64,000 bases of DNA from UBA4781 sp963674975. Its GTDB lineage: Bacteria > Chloroflexota > Anaerolineae > Anaerolineales > Anaerolineaceae. How positions within the stretch are numbered: the first letter of the stretch is position 1; the number at the start of each line of letters is the position of its first letter. Under the pieces are notes generated by a model. The model made no database searches. It worked only from the letters and a program-made list of their open reading frames with translations, and had not been told where the DNA came from. Shown in pieces: positions 54,967 to 63,899 of this stretch. Where the stretch lies: positions 1-64,000 of the forward strand of contig OY771913.1 of assembly GCA_963674975.1 (NCBI GenBank), written 5' to 3'. The translations under genes and the position numbers were made by a program.

Positions 54967-56358
54967 TTAGGGAGTAGCTGTTACGCTGGTGGCAATGCTA
55001 TCGATACGCATATCCAAAGCAACAGATGGTTCTGTAGGAACATGATCTTTCCAATTATCATTTTTAGTAATGGTCAGATTCGCTTCTGCTTCCTGGAACC
55101 AGAGATCATAATAGTTGCTCTGCAATCGCTCAAAATCGTAATCCGACTCAACTGCGCGTGTTTCATGACCCAAAAGCTGGATAATATGCCATCCATAGGA
55201 GGATTCAACCGGGTTGCTGACTTCACCGATTTCGAGGCTGAAAGCTTCATTTTCAAACACCTCGATCATCTGTCCTTTAGAGAACCAGCCCAGATCTCCG
55301 CAGTTATTCTGATTCGATTGATCCAGGGTAACTTCATTGCAGATATCATTCCAGTCTTCTCCACCGGCTAATCTGTTCATAACGGCGATCGCTTCATCCT
55401 GGGTGTCAACAAGAATATGGCGTGCCCAAACCTGTTCCTGCATGCGAGGAACTTCTGAAGTGATTTCTTCGTAGAGCTTCTGCTCCAGCAAATAGTTTCT
55501 AATGTAGTTTCTCAGTACAGATTCCTCGACGCCGATTCCCTCAAGACTTGTGATGTAATCCTGGTAGTTTTGCTGATAAATCTCTTCTGTATACACAGTG
55601 GGAGATGGAGACGGGGTGGCAGTTCCGCTGATCTCTGTTGCCGTAGGCGTGAGGTCAGTTTCGGCGGAGGTGGCAGTGGGAATTACCTCAGTGGAAGTGG
55701 GGGTGATTTCGCTGGTCGCGGTTGCTTCAGGAGTGTTTGTGGGAGTTTCGGTAGCAGTCTCAACGATAGGTTTTACGGCTACAAGAGTCTCCTGCATGCT
55801 GGAAAGGGTTGATGTGGGCTCAAATACCCAGCTGTCAACGGTGGGAGTTGCAGTGCCGTTTGGATAGTAGCTGAACAGCTGCTGCATTAAATCATCCACT
55901 TCCGCTTCAGTTACAACAATTCCTCGTTTTTCCGCTTCGATCTTGACTACTTCTTCATCGATCATCGAATTAAGAACATTCTCACCTAAATAATCGGCAT
56001 TATCAAGGAGCGAAAGGATTTGCGACAATTGTTCTTTATAGTAGTTTACGTAATCACTGCTGTCCGACATCAGCACCATCTGAACAGCGATCTGATTGTA
56101 TTGGAGAACATATGAGTTTCTTTCCAATCGAGCACGCTGATTGAATTCTCTACCACCGATCTCATTTTCTCCAACAACCGCTACCGGCTTGTTGTATTTT
56201 AGAACTTTGTCATAGAGAAATGCATAACCGATCAATCCAACCACTACAACGGCGAAAACAATGAATCCAATTATTAATCGTTTTGAATTCTTATTTTCCT
56301 TGATGTTAATGTTATGTGGTTTTGGTTCCTCTCCCCGTGCATTATTCTTGGTTGTCAT
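54967..56358 (-). CDS. Membrane-anchored parvulin-type peptidyl-prolyl isomerase (PrsA/SurA-like)
   Basis: 463 residues. One transmembrane helix (RLIIGFIVFAVVVVGLIGYAF) near residue 30, a SurA_N-like chaperone part (about 55-185), a Thr/Pro/Ser-rich low-complexity linker (about 190-250), and a rotamase domain (about 305-405) with WARHILVDTQDEA, GGEDWNDIC, CGDLGWFSKGQM and SSYGWHIIQLLG. It would help fold exported proteins outside the membrane. It starts 18 bases after rpsR and probably shares its transcript, where rplI would more often be found. Confidence 0.92.
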   Translation of the reverse strand: MTTKNNARGEEPKPHNINIKENKNSKRLIIGFIVFAVVVVGLIGYAFLYDKVLKYNKPVAVVGENEIGGREFNQRARLERNSYVLQYNQIAVQMVLMSDSSDYVNYYKEQLSQILSLLDNADYLGENVLNSMIDEEVVKIEAEKRGIVVTEAEVDDLMQQLFSYYPNGTATPTVDSWVFEPTSTLSSMQETLVAVKPIVETATETPTNTPEATATSEITPTSTEVIPTATSAETDLTPTATEISGTATPSPSPTVYTEEIYQQNYQDYITSLEGIGVEESVLRNYIRNYLLEQKLYEEITSEVPRMQEQVWARHILVDTQDEAIAVMNRLAGGEDWNDICNEVTLDQSNQNNCGDLGWFSKGQMIEVFENEAFSLEIGEVSNPVESSYGWHIIQLLGHETRAVESDYDFERLQSNYYDLWFQEAEANLTITKNDNWKDHVPTEPSVALDMRIDSIATSVTATP

Positions 56359-56376
56359 TACAATGCTCCATTCTTA

Positions 56377-56682
56377 TTAACGACTATTTCTTTGCCAGGA
56401 ACCGGAGACAAATGGTATTAAAGCAATATGCCTGGCTCTTTTGATCTCAGTTGCCAGCGCACGTTGATGTTTTGCACAGGTACCTGTTTGCCGGCGTGGG
56501 CGAATTTTTCCTTCATCAGTAACAAAACGTTTGAGTAGTTCGGTGTTTTTATAATCAATTTCCTGAGTTTTATCGGAACAAAATTGACAATATTTCGGGC
56601 GAGCGATATAGCGTCTGTTTCCTCGACCCTGAAATCTTCCTCTTTGTTCTTCACCCGAGGATTCATTTCTGTCTTCACTCAT
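56377..56682 (-). CDS. rpsR: 30S ribosomal protein S18, zinc-binding form
   Basis: 101 residues. The core KYCQFCSDKTQEIDYKN ... LKRFVTDEGKIRPRR and TGTCAKHQRALATEIKRAR are S18; the C-x-x-C and CAKH residues mark the zinc-binding form. A 25-residue acidic/Arg-Gly N-terminal extension is longer than usual. S18 sits on the platform of the small subunit next to S6, which is encoded upstream in the same operon. Confidence 0.97.
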   Translation of the reverse strand: MSEDRNESSGEEQRGRFQGRGNRRYIARPKYCQFCSDKTQEIDYKNTELLKRFVTDEGKIRPRRQTGTCAKHQRALATEIKRARHIALIPFVSGSWQRNSR

Positions 56683-56717
56683 AGGTGTATTCCTTTCATA
56701 TTTCTATAACTTTCTGT

Positions 56718-57119
56718 TTATTCATCTTGCCTAAAATCACTTGTTTCATCCATGTCGTCATCCTGTTCACTCTCACTGGATGAAACGTGGTCGCCAAGAA
56801 TCATCATTTCGGAAGCCACAATTTCAACACTGGTTCGTTGGTTTCCATCTGTATCTTCCCAATGGCGTGTTTGTAATCTACCTTCCACGTAAACGCGATC
56901 TCCTTTTAAAAGATGATCTTTACATATTTCAGCCAGACTGTTCCAGCAAACGATGTTAAACCATTCGGTTTCGGAATGCTTTTTACCAGTCGTATCAACC
57001 CAAATATGATTCGTGGCGACTGAAAATGTAGTTACTGGTTTTCCTGAAGGTGTATAACGCATTTCAGGATCTCTACCTAGATTACCAATAATCATGACCT
57101 TGTTAAGACTGCGACTCAT
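56718..57119 (-). CDS. ssb: Single-stranded DNA-binding protein
   Basis: 133 residues with the OB fold: SLNKVMIIGNLGRDPEMRYTPSGKPVTTFSVATN, WFNIVCWNSLAEICKDHL and KGDRVYVEGRLQTRHWED. The acidic tail ends ETSDFRQDE; the usual DDDIPF-like tip with a terminal Phe, which binds partner proteins, is not seen. It lies in the conserved order rpsF-ssb-rpsR. Confidence 0.96.
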   Translation of the reverse strand: MSRSLNKVMIIGNLGRDPEMRYTPSGKPVTTFSVATNHIWVDTTGKKHSETEWFNIVCWNSLAEICKDHLLKGDRVYVEGRLQTRHWEDTDGNQRTSVEIVASEMMILGDHVSSSESEQDDDMDETSDFRQDE

Positions 57120-57137
57120 AAAAAACTCCGTTTGTGC

Positions 57138-57419
57138 TTATTTTGCAACCAACATATAACGCATGACCGGTTCAAGAATGCGGATATTGCGTTCTATTTC
57201 AGCGTTGCTTGCGGGATCCAATTCGAGCTTCAGAAGATAATAGAGTCCTTCATTCTGCTTTTGAATTTGATATGCCAAACGTCGTTTTCCCCATTCCTGT
57301 ACTTCTACGATCTTGCCTTTTCCTGTTTCAATCCAACCTTTGATTTTATCAATAGCTTGATTTACTGCCTCATCATCAAGATCAGGGTGAATGATCACCA
57401 TTAATTCGTATGTACGCAT
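57138..57419 (-). CDS. rpsF: 30S ribosomal protein S6
   Basis: 93 residues. RTYELMVIIHPDLDDEAVNQAIDKIKGWIETGKGKI and KRRLAYQIQKQNEGLYYLLKLELD are S6 signatures. AAAGGAGG lies eight bases before the ATG. First gene of the rpsF-ssb-rpsR operon; S6 and S18 pair in the ribosome and in other bacteria bind their own leader, a leader I could not confirm here. Confidence 0.96.
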   Translation of the reverse strand: MRTYELMVIIHPDLDDEAVNQAIDKIKGWIETGKGKIVEVQEWGKRRLAYQIQKQNEGLYYLLKLELDPASNAEIERNIRILEPVMRYMLVAK

Positions 57420-57809
57420 AAGGATTCCTCCTTTCCATGGGTATGCCCTCGATCTTCACCGTAAGTAAAGTCAAGAGCGGAAAGGTAGTTAACATTGAGC
57501 TAACTAACTAACCAGAAGCAAGTTTAACATGAATTTCTGAAAATAACCAGCCACGTTTCTTTATTTTGCAGGCGTGAATAACTGGAAAATAGACCGGTGA
57601 TAGATTTTACCAACTGACTTTCGGGATTTTCTTCCTGCCCTAAAAATATCAAATAGGCTCTTCCCGGGTATAAAAATACCTTATTATTAATCTTGTTGTG
57701 CGCCTTTTTAAAAAGATCATATCTATTGAGATATAGCAGAATATAAGAAATCAGGATATGCTATCCTAAAGCTGAAAATGAAAACCAGATATTACAGGAG
57801 AATAACGGT
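57420..57809. other. Divergent promoter region of rpsF operon and acyl-CoA synthetase
   Basis: 390 bases without a supported gene. Minus-strand TTGACT near 57470 could be part of the rpsF promoter and GGGCATACCC near 57442 a short palindrome in its leader. No secure riboswitch or S6/S18 leader fold was identified by eye. Confidence 0.45.
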
Positions 57810-59903
57810 ATGCCGGATAATTTGAACTATTTCTTTACACCTCAGAGCGTGGCAGTGATCGGCGCATCTTCAAATCCAAACAAGTTGAGCTTTGGAATAA
57901 TAAAGAATCTCGATCAATATGGATACAATGGCAAGATCTATCCGATCAATCCTAAATCAGATCAAATTCTGGGTCATCCCTGTTTCTCTGGTATTCTGGA
58001 TGTACCTGAACAGGTAGATCTGGCAGTGATCGTTCTTCCCGCAAACATGATCCCGGATATTCTAAAAGATTGCGGAAAAAAAGGCGTAAAAGCCTGTATT
58101 ATCATTTCAGGCGGGTTCAAAGAACTAGGAGAAGATGGGAAAGAACGGGAAAACCAGCTAAAGGAGATTGCAGAGCAATTTGGGATGCGAATCATCGGTC
58201 CGAATTGTGTTGGGAACATAAACGTTTATTCAGGGTTGAATACAACCTTTATTAAAGGGATGCCGGCAAGGGGTGGGATCGGTTTCGTATCTCAATCGGG
58301 AGCGGTATGCGGGGGAGTGGTGGATCACATTGTTCAGGAGGGGATCGGATTCTCCCACCTGCTCAGCCTGGGGAATGAAATGGATGTCAACGAAACGGAT
58401 ATGATCGCGTACCTTGCCGATGATCCGCATACGAATGTAATCGCAGCTTATGTAGAGTCTATCCGTGATGGGGTGCGTTTCTTGCAGGTTGCCAGACAGG
58501 TGACTCGTAAAAAGCCGATCATCCTATTAAAGGCAGGGAAAAGCGAATCGGGTGCGAGGGCGGTATCATCGCATACCGGTTCTCTGGCTGGCTCGCAGAC
58601 AGCCTATTCCACGGCATTCAAGCAAGCGGGCGTGATAGAGGTCAATTCTCTGCGATCTCTGCTGCAGACAGCCATGGCATTCGATTTTCAACCCCTTCCG
58701 CAGAATGAGCGGGCGGTCATTTTTACCAATGCGGGCGGACCGGCAGCCCTGCTTTCGGATAGTCTGGATGCGCATGGTTTGAAGCTGGAGCAGTTGGATG
58801 AGAACCTGCAGAAAAAACTGGGTGAAAAATTAAATCCGGCTGCTCAGACCATGAATCCTATTGACATGTTGGGCGGAGCGACCGAAGATGAATATGGCTA
58901 TGCTATCCAAACCATTCAAGCCCATAGTGAAGCTGGCAGCTTACTGCCAGTGCTGGTACCGCAAGCTCTTGTCAATCCCGTAGCGGTTGCCGAATCTATC
59001 TGCAAAGAAACAGCAGGAAAGCAGAAGACCACGTTGGTCAGCATGGTAGGAAAGCAGAGCATCCAAGAGGCAAAAAGAGTCCTGCATACCAGCCGCATTC
59101 CGGTTTTTGATTACCCGGAAGATGCCGGTGCAGTACTGGGTGCAATGCGCTGCTACCAGCTTTACAAAGAAGAGAAAACGAAAAACCAAGCCCCAGAGGA
59201 GCCTTCAGCACCGCAGGGCGCGGTTGAATATTTCAAGAAGATGAAGGGGAAGAAGCAGCTTGGCGAAGCGGATGTGCGTACTTTTTTGGACCTCTATGGC
59301 ATCTCCAATGCTGCGGGAATAACTGCAGCTTCTCAAAAAGAAACGCTTGTGGCTGCCAAAGAATTAGGTTATCCGGTGGTTCTCAAGATCATATCGGATG
59401 AGATTCTGCATAAATCAGATGCGGGCGGGATCCGCCTGAATATCGAAGATGATGCGAGCCTGTCAGCTGCTTATGATGATCTGTTCAAGACGGTTAAAAA
59501 GAATGCACCAGACGCTGTTTTGCAGGGGGTGATAGTGGAGAAGATGTATAAAACAGGGGAGGAGATCATCGTGGGAATGAAGCGAGATGCGAATTTCGGT
59601 CCGCTGTTGATGATGGGTATGGGAGGAATCTATGTGGAAGCGTTTAAAGATGTCAGCTTTCGTATAGCTCCTGTTAATGAAGATGAGATCAGAAAAATGA
59701 TCGCGGAAACGGCGGCAGGGAAGGTGCTCGCCGGATTGCGCGGAACGCAATACGATATCGAAGCGGTTGCTGCGATCATCAAGAAGATCGGGCAGATATC
59801 TCTTGATTTTCCGGAAATCAAGGAAATAGAGATCAATCCGCTTAAAGTACTGCGAAAGGGAGAAGGAGCCATAGCACTGGATTCAAGAATGATCATGGAT
59901 TAA
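57810..59903 (+). CDS. acdA: ADP-forming acetate/acyl-CoA synthetase, alpha-beta fused
   Basis: 697 residues. Residues 1-460 are the CoA-binding and ligase (alpha) part: VAVIGASSNPNKLSFG, GPNCVGNIN, GGIGFVSQSGA and the phosphorylated histidine region SSHTGSLAGSQTAY near residue 254. Residues about 475-697 are an ATP-grasp (beta) part with ISDEILHKSDAGGIRLNI and VEKMYKTGEEIIVGMKRD. The enzyme makes ATP from acetyl-CoA or other acyl-CoA, releasing the acid, a common last step of fermentation in anaerobes. AGGAGAA precedes the ATG. Exact acyl chain is unknown. Confidence 0.93.
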   Translation: MPDNLNYFFTPQSVAVIGASSNPNKLSFGIIKNLDQYGYNGKIYPINPKSDQILGHPCFSGILDVPEQVDLAVIVLPANMIPDILKDCGKKGVKACIIISGGFKELGEDGKERENQLKEIAEQFGMRIIGPNCVGNINVYSGLNTTFIKGMPARGGIGFVSQSGAVCGGVVDHIVQEGIGFSHLLSLGNEMDVNETDMIAYLADDPHTNVIAAYVESIRDGVRFLQVARQVTRKKPIILLKAGKSESGARAVSSHTGSLAGSQTAYSTAFKQAGVIEVNSLRSLLQTAMAFDFQPLPQNERAVIFTNAGGPAALLSDSLDAHGLKLEQLDENLQKKLGEKLNPAAQTMNPIDMLGGATEDEYGYAIQTIQAHSEAGSLLPVLVPQALVNPVAVAESICKETAGKQKTTLVSMVGKQSIQEAKRVLHTSRIPVFDYPEDAGAVLGAMRCYQLYKEEKTKNQAPEEPSAPQGAVEYFKKMKGKKQLGEADVRTFLDLYGISNAAGITAASQKETLVAAKELGYPVVLKIISDEILHKSDAGGIRLNIEDDASLSAAYDDLFKTVKKNAPDAVLQGVIVEKMYKTGEEIIVGMKRDANFGPLLMMGMGGIYVEAFKDVSFRIAPVNEDEIRKMIAETAAGKVLAGLRGTQYDIEAVAAIIKKIGQISLDFPEIKEIEINPLKVLRKGEGAIALDSRMIMD

Positions 59904-59913
59904 GCTGAGGATT

Positions 59914-61308
59914 TCATATTTTTGTTTTGCTGTATGCATCCAGCGCGCGTTGGCGGGCAAAGGCATGCTCGACAATCCTGTCGGGATAATCTTTCCCAAT
60001 GACGCACTTGCTTTCCATCTGGATGTCGTCTGGCATTTTCCAGGGAGTGTGAATATAGCGATCAGGGACATTCTCTAATTCCGGAACCCATGTGCGGATG
60101 TAATCCCCATCGGGATCAAAGCGCTTGCTCTGGGTGATGGGATTAAAAACTCGAAAAAAAGGAGCCGCATCCGTGCCGCAGCCGGCGCACCACTGCCAGC
60201 CGCCGTTGTTGGCTGCCAGATCACCATCCAATAACTGCTCATTGAACCATGCTTCACCCCACTGCCAGTTGATCAGCAGGTCTTTACAGAGAAAAGAAGC
60301 AACCACCATACGCGCTCGATTGTGCATCCAGCTTGTTTCCAGCAGCTGGCGCATACCGGCATCCACAAACGGATACCCGGTTTTCCCTGTTTTCCAGCTT
60401 TCAATATCTTCTTTACTACTGCGCCAGGGGATACGTTCGTATGCTTTGCGGAAAGGACCCTGTACGACATGTGGGAATTCGGAAAGGATCATGATGAAGA
60501 ATTCACGCCACAGCAGTTCATTGATCCATGTTTCGATACCTTTTTTCTCCTCGGGCAGGGATACGTTGTTTTGAAGTTGAAAAGCACGCTGGTAGGCGCT
60601 GCGGATCGAGAGGACTCCAAAATGGAAATAGGGGGACAGCAGCGACGTGCTTTCTTCTGCAGCAAAATCGCGCCGGGAACCGTAAGAGGTAATCTGGTTT
60701 TGTAGAAAATCTGTTAACCTTTTTTGCGCTGCTTCTTCACCGGCGGCGAAAAGGGGATGAGTATGTGATGATGGAATTGGTTTAGAAACAATCTGGGGAA
60801 TGGCTCCGAACTGATCAGGCGTTGGAAATTCCTTAAATGGTTGGATGACTTTTTTCCACTGGCGGGAGTATGGGGTGAAAATGGTATAAGGATTGCCATC
60901 CGCTTTTTTCACTACTGACAGCGGTTGGATCGTCAGACCGGGTAATAAGATGAGAGGAAGATATTCTGATACCAGTTTATCTCTCGATTTCGCATAGGGA
61001 GAATAACCTTCTTCTGCGAAGATCGCATTGGCTCCGCTTTCCTGCATCACCTGCTGCAGAATGGGCAGGGGTTTCCCTTTGCGCAGGATGAGCCGGCTGC
61101 CTGTTTTGTGTAAGGAAGTATCCAGGTTCTTGAGAATCTCAAACAGGAATTCATTGCGTTTTGGATTGGAGTGATCCAGAATATTTTCATCAAGGATGAA
61201 GAGGGGAATCACGGCAGCATCTTCGGATAAGGCAGCTGTGAGAGCCTGATTATCGTGCAACCTCAGGTCTCTGCGCATCCACCAGATGTTTATTCTTTTT
61301 CTTTCCAT
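59914..61308 (-). CDS. phrB: Deoxyribodipyrimidine photolyase (class I)
   Basis: 464 residues. WMRRDLRLHDNQAL at the start, ELLWREFFIMILSEFPHV near residue 268, and MRQLLETSWMHNRARMVVASF followed by DLLINWQWGEAWFNEQLLDGDLA form the FAD pocket of cryptochrome/photolyases. NNGGWQWCAGCGTDAAP carries a key Trp of the electron-transfer chain. It repairs pyrimidine dimers with light. It is the last gene after the MinD/NifX cluster but separated by 41 bases and may have its own promoter. A light-driven enzyme in a probable anaerobe suggests exposure at times. Confidence 0.95.
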   Translation of the reverse strand: MERKRINIWWMRRDLRLHDNQALTAALSEDAAVIPLFILDENILDHSNPKRNEFLFEILKNLDTSLHKTGSRLILRKGKPLPILQQVMQESGANAIFAEEGYSPYAKSRDKLVSEYLPLILLPGLTIQPLSVVKKADGNPYTIFTPYSRQWKKVIQPFKEFPTPDQFGAIPQIVSKPIPSSHTHPLFAAGEEAAQKRLTDFLQNQITSYGSRRDFAAEESTSLLSPYFHFGVLSIRSAYQRAFQLQNNVSLPEEKKGIETWINELLWREFFIMILSEFPHVVQGPFRKAYERIPWRSSKEDIESWKTGKTGYPFVDAGMRQLLETSWMHNRARMVVASFLCKDLLINWQWGEAWFNEQLLDGDLAANNGGWQWCAGCGTDAAPFFRVFNPITQSKRFDPDGDYIRTWVPELENVPDRYIHTPWKMPDDIQMESKCVIGKDYPDRIVEHAFARQRALDAYSKTKI

Positions 61309-61349
61309 ATATTGATTATAGTGAAAGAGAGGAGATTTTCATCCGTGGT

Positions 61350-62252
61350 TCATTGATGCATTTGTATTTTTAATTTTTGCCAGATCTCACGAACTGCACT
61401 GCTGGAAGGAGAGCTGGCAGCGTAACGCGTGATGGGTTGGGCATGGAGAACTGCCTGGTTGAATTGCGGATCGAAAGGAATTCGCCCCAGCACAGGAATA
61501 GCATCCCGCTGGCATATTTTTATTATCTGCTCTGTATTTTGCAAGTGGAGATCAGATTTATTGATAACCACGTAGGCGGGGATATGGAAGTGGCGGGTAG
61601 TATCGAGGATGCGCTTCATATCATGGATTCCGGAGGGTGTAGGCTCGGTGACAATAACAGCCAGATCACTTTGGTTGCATACTGCAATGACCGGGCAGCC
61701 GATTCCCGGAGGACCATCTACCAGTGTGAGGTCGATCGCGTTGGTTTGTGCGTATTGGCGCGCGGCAGAAATGATCGTGGAAACGAGCTTGCCTGAGTTT
61801 TCGTGACCGGCAAAGAGATGGGCGTGAAAACACATTCCATATGCGCTTTGTGATTGGTACCAGGCTCCATCCCTGGTGGGATGCATGCTTATAGCAGAAA
61901 CAGGGCACTGCTGTGCGCAGACCGCGCATCCTTCACATAGATAAGGATCAATTGAGAAGCGTGTGCTCGAACCAGGATCAGTCTGTGTTTTTCTAACTGC
62001 ATAGAAGCGGCAGTGTTTCAGGCAATCACCGCATTGAATGCATTTTTCCTGGTCGATTACGGCTTTCTGCCCGCCCCAAAAGTCCTGTCGGGTTTGCTGC
62101 TTGCAGGAGATCAACAGGTCGAGATTCGATGCGTCAACATCTGCATCTACCATGACTAGGGAATACTCTTGAGCGATCAGGTCAATGAGCGCGGCGCTCA
62201 GAGAGGTTTTGCCGCTGCCGCCTTTGCCGCTTAGGATTGCGATCTGTTTCAT
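61350..62252 (-). CDS. MinD/ParA-type ATPase with two 4Fe-4S clusters (second of pair)
   Basis: 300 residues. Deviant Walker A KGGSGKTSLSAAL at residue 10, DADVDASN, then an inserted pair of ferredoxin motifs at about 65-115 (CIQCGDCLKHC and CEGCAVCAQQCPVSAI), and VDGPPGIGCPV. Such proteins are found in anaerobes with NifX-like partners and are thought to assemble or carry Fe-S or other metal clusters; the exact target is unproven. Its start overlaps the stop of its paralogue by four bases. Confidence 0.9.
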   Translation of the reverse strand: MKQIAILSGKGGSGKTSLSAALIDLIAQEYSLVMVDADVDASNLDLLISCKQQTRQDFWGGQKAVIDQEKCIQCGDCLKHCRFYAVRKTQTDPGSSTRFSIDPYLCEGCAVCAQQCPVSAISMHPTRDGAWYQSQSAYGMCFHAHLFAGHENSGKLVSTIISAARQYAQTNAIDLTLVDGPPGIGCPVIAVCNQSDLAVIVTEPTPSGIHDMKRILDTTRHFHIPAYVVINKSDLHLQNTEQIIKICQRDAIPVLGRIPFDPQFNQAVLHAQPITRYAASSPSSSAVREIWQKLKIQMHQ

Positions 62253-63133
62253 AGCTTCTTCCCATCCATGATTTTTTGAATGTTCTGCCAGATTACAAGA
62301 AAGAGGCTTTTATAGGAGGGATCAGCTTCTATTAATAACTGCCCTTTTGCGTAGATCTCTGCGATCTGTCTTGAAAAAGGAATACGCTGCAGAATAGGAA
62401 TATTCTGCTCTGTGCAGTAATCGTCAATGATCTTCACTTGAGGATCATTCTTGTTAATGACCACACCGAAGGGGATATGCAGTTCATCACGCATCAGTTG
62501 AACAGCCAGACGCAGGTCGTGTAATCCAAAAGGAGTGGGCTCAGTGACGAGAATGATGAAATCAGACCCCTGTGCGCTTGCTACCACCGGGCAGGATACT
62601 CCCGGAGGAGAATCAACAAGTGTGAGGAAACGAATTTGCTGTTTGGTTATTATTTGCTGTTGGAGTTTAAACATCTGCTGGATCACACCAACCGGACTGG
62701 GATGACCGATATCCAATTCTCCCTGGAAAAAAGATATGTGGTCGCTGCTGCCGCTCTGAATGATCCCTATACGGGAAGGTGTTTCCGTAATAGCTCCCTG
62801 CGGGCAGATCAGTTTGCAGCCGCCGCAGGAATGACAGAGATCAGGGAAGAAAAGGATTTTAGAATGAGCGGCAACCAGGGCATTGAATTGACAGTTTTTT
62901 ACGCAAAGCCCACACAAGTTGCATTTCTCCTCATCTATTTGTGGAATAAGGTTATTCACTACCACGGAAGAATTGAAATGCGGATGCAGAAATAGGGCAG
63001 CATTTGGTGCTTCTACATCACAATCCAGAAAAAAAATAGAGGGAAGGTGATTCTGGGAAATAGCCGCTGCAAGATTTACAGCTACCATCGTTTTCCCGGT
63101 ACCACCTTTCCCGCTGGCAATAGATATCTGCAT
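62249..63133 (-). CDS. MinD/ParA-type ATPase with two 4Fe-4S clusters (first of pair)
   Basis: 294 residues, paralogous to the gene downstream. SGKGGTGKTMVAVNLAAA, DCDVEAPN, ferredoxin motifs CNLCGLCVKNC and CHSCGGCKLICPQGAI at about 70-115, and VDSPPGVSCPV. The pair may act as a heterodimer. NifX-like genes lie directly upstream (gaps of 14 and 16 bases), supporting a shared job in metal-cofactor handling. Confidence 0.9.
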   Translation of the reverse strand: MQISIASGKGGTGKTMVAVNLAAAISQNHLPSIFFLDCDVEAPNAALFLHPHFNSSVVVNNLIPQIDEEKCNLCGLCVKNCQFNALVAAHSKILFFPDLCHSCGGCKLICPQGAITETPSRIGIIQSGSSDHISFFQGELDIGHPSPVGVIQQMFKLQQQIITKQQIRFLTLVDSPPGVSCPVVASAQGSDFIILVTEPTPFGLHDLRLAVQLMRDELHIPFGVVINKNDPQVKIIDDYCTEQNIPILQRIPFSRQIAEIYAKGQLLIEADPSYKSLFLVIWQNIQKIMDGKKL

Positions 63134-63147
63134 CGAAATTGATATTT

Positions 63148-63519
63148 CTATCCGTGGTGGTGTTCAATGCTTTCTTTACAGGGGGCAGCCGCAGAAGATT
63201 TTCCCGCAAGAAAAGTTTCAACAGCTTCTTTGACATTTCCACTGCAGCCGGTTACCGGTTGAATAGCGTTTTCCTGAAAGAAACCGATAGCGCGTCCACC
63301 CATTCCCTGTGTAAGGATCGCCTGAATTCCATGCGATTTCAAGAAATTAGGAATTTCAAAGGGTTGATGCCCCTGATAAAAAGGATTCTCGATCACTTCA
63401 GTTTTTTGAATGGTATTTTCTTCAACCGTGATCATTGTGAAAAATGGGCAGCGACCAAAATGTCCGCTTACCGTGCTTTCTAATCCTTTATTATCATTCG
63501 ATGACACTGCAATTTTCAT
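63148..63519 (-). CDS. NifX/NifB-family dinitrogenase cofactor-like protein with His tail
   Basis: 123 residues of the Nitro_FeMo-Co fold (MKIAVSSNDN, SGHFGRCPFFTMI, ILTQGMGGRAIGFF, VTGCSGNVKEAV). In nitrogen fixers such domains hold FeMo-cofactor intermediates, but isolated copies in non-fixing anaerobes have no settled role. The C-terminus ends CKESIEHHHG, a possible metal-binding tail. No nif structural genes are present. Confidence 0.9.
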   Translation of the reverse strand: MKIAVSSNDNKGLESTVSGHFGRCPFFTMITVEENTIQKTEVIENPFYQGHQPFEIPNFLKSHGIQAILTQGMGGRAIGFFQENAIQPVTGCSGNVKEAVETFLAGKSSAAAPCKESIEHHHG

Positions 63520-63535
63520 ATTCTTATCTCCATTT

Positions 63536-63865
63536 TTATAGTTTTTCCAGGATCCCTTCCTGGTAAGCCGTCAATACTTTTTGAGGGGTTTCTCCAACCT
63601 GACGGAAAACGGTGATACCACTGCTGTCAAGAACTTGTTTTGCATTGGGTCCCAGCGCATTGGTGATCAATACATCCACATTTTCATCAAGGATGATCTG
63701 AGCCGCATTGGTACCAGCACCGTGCGCTTCATTTTTTGCTGTGTTTTCAATGCTGCGGTATATTTTATCTTGATCGTTATAAATCAGAAAATAGGGAGCA
63801 CGTCCAAAGACAGAACTGATTTTATCATCGAGGGTTTCTCCCTCACTGCACAAGCAGATTTTCAT
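63536..63865 (-). CDS. NifX/NifB-family dinitrogenase cofactor-like protein
   Basis: 109 residues of the same family (MKICLCSEGETLDDKISSVFGRAPYFLIYN, DVLITNALGPNAKQVL). Shorter than its neighbour and lacking the histidine tail. The starting CLCSEG has two cysteines. Encoded first among the intact genes of the cluster. Confidence 0.88.
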   Translation of the reverse strand: MKICLCSEGETLDDKISSVFGRAPYFLIYNDQDKIYRSIENTAKNEAHGAGTNAAQIILDENVDVLITNALGPNAKQVLDSSGITVFRQVGETPQKVLTAYQEGILEKL

Positions 63866-63899
63866 AAGAATTTCTCCAATTCTATTAGACGCTGTTTGA

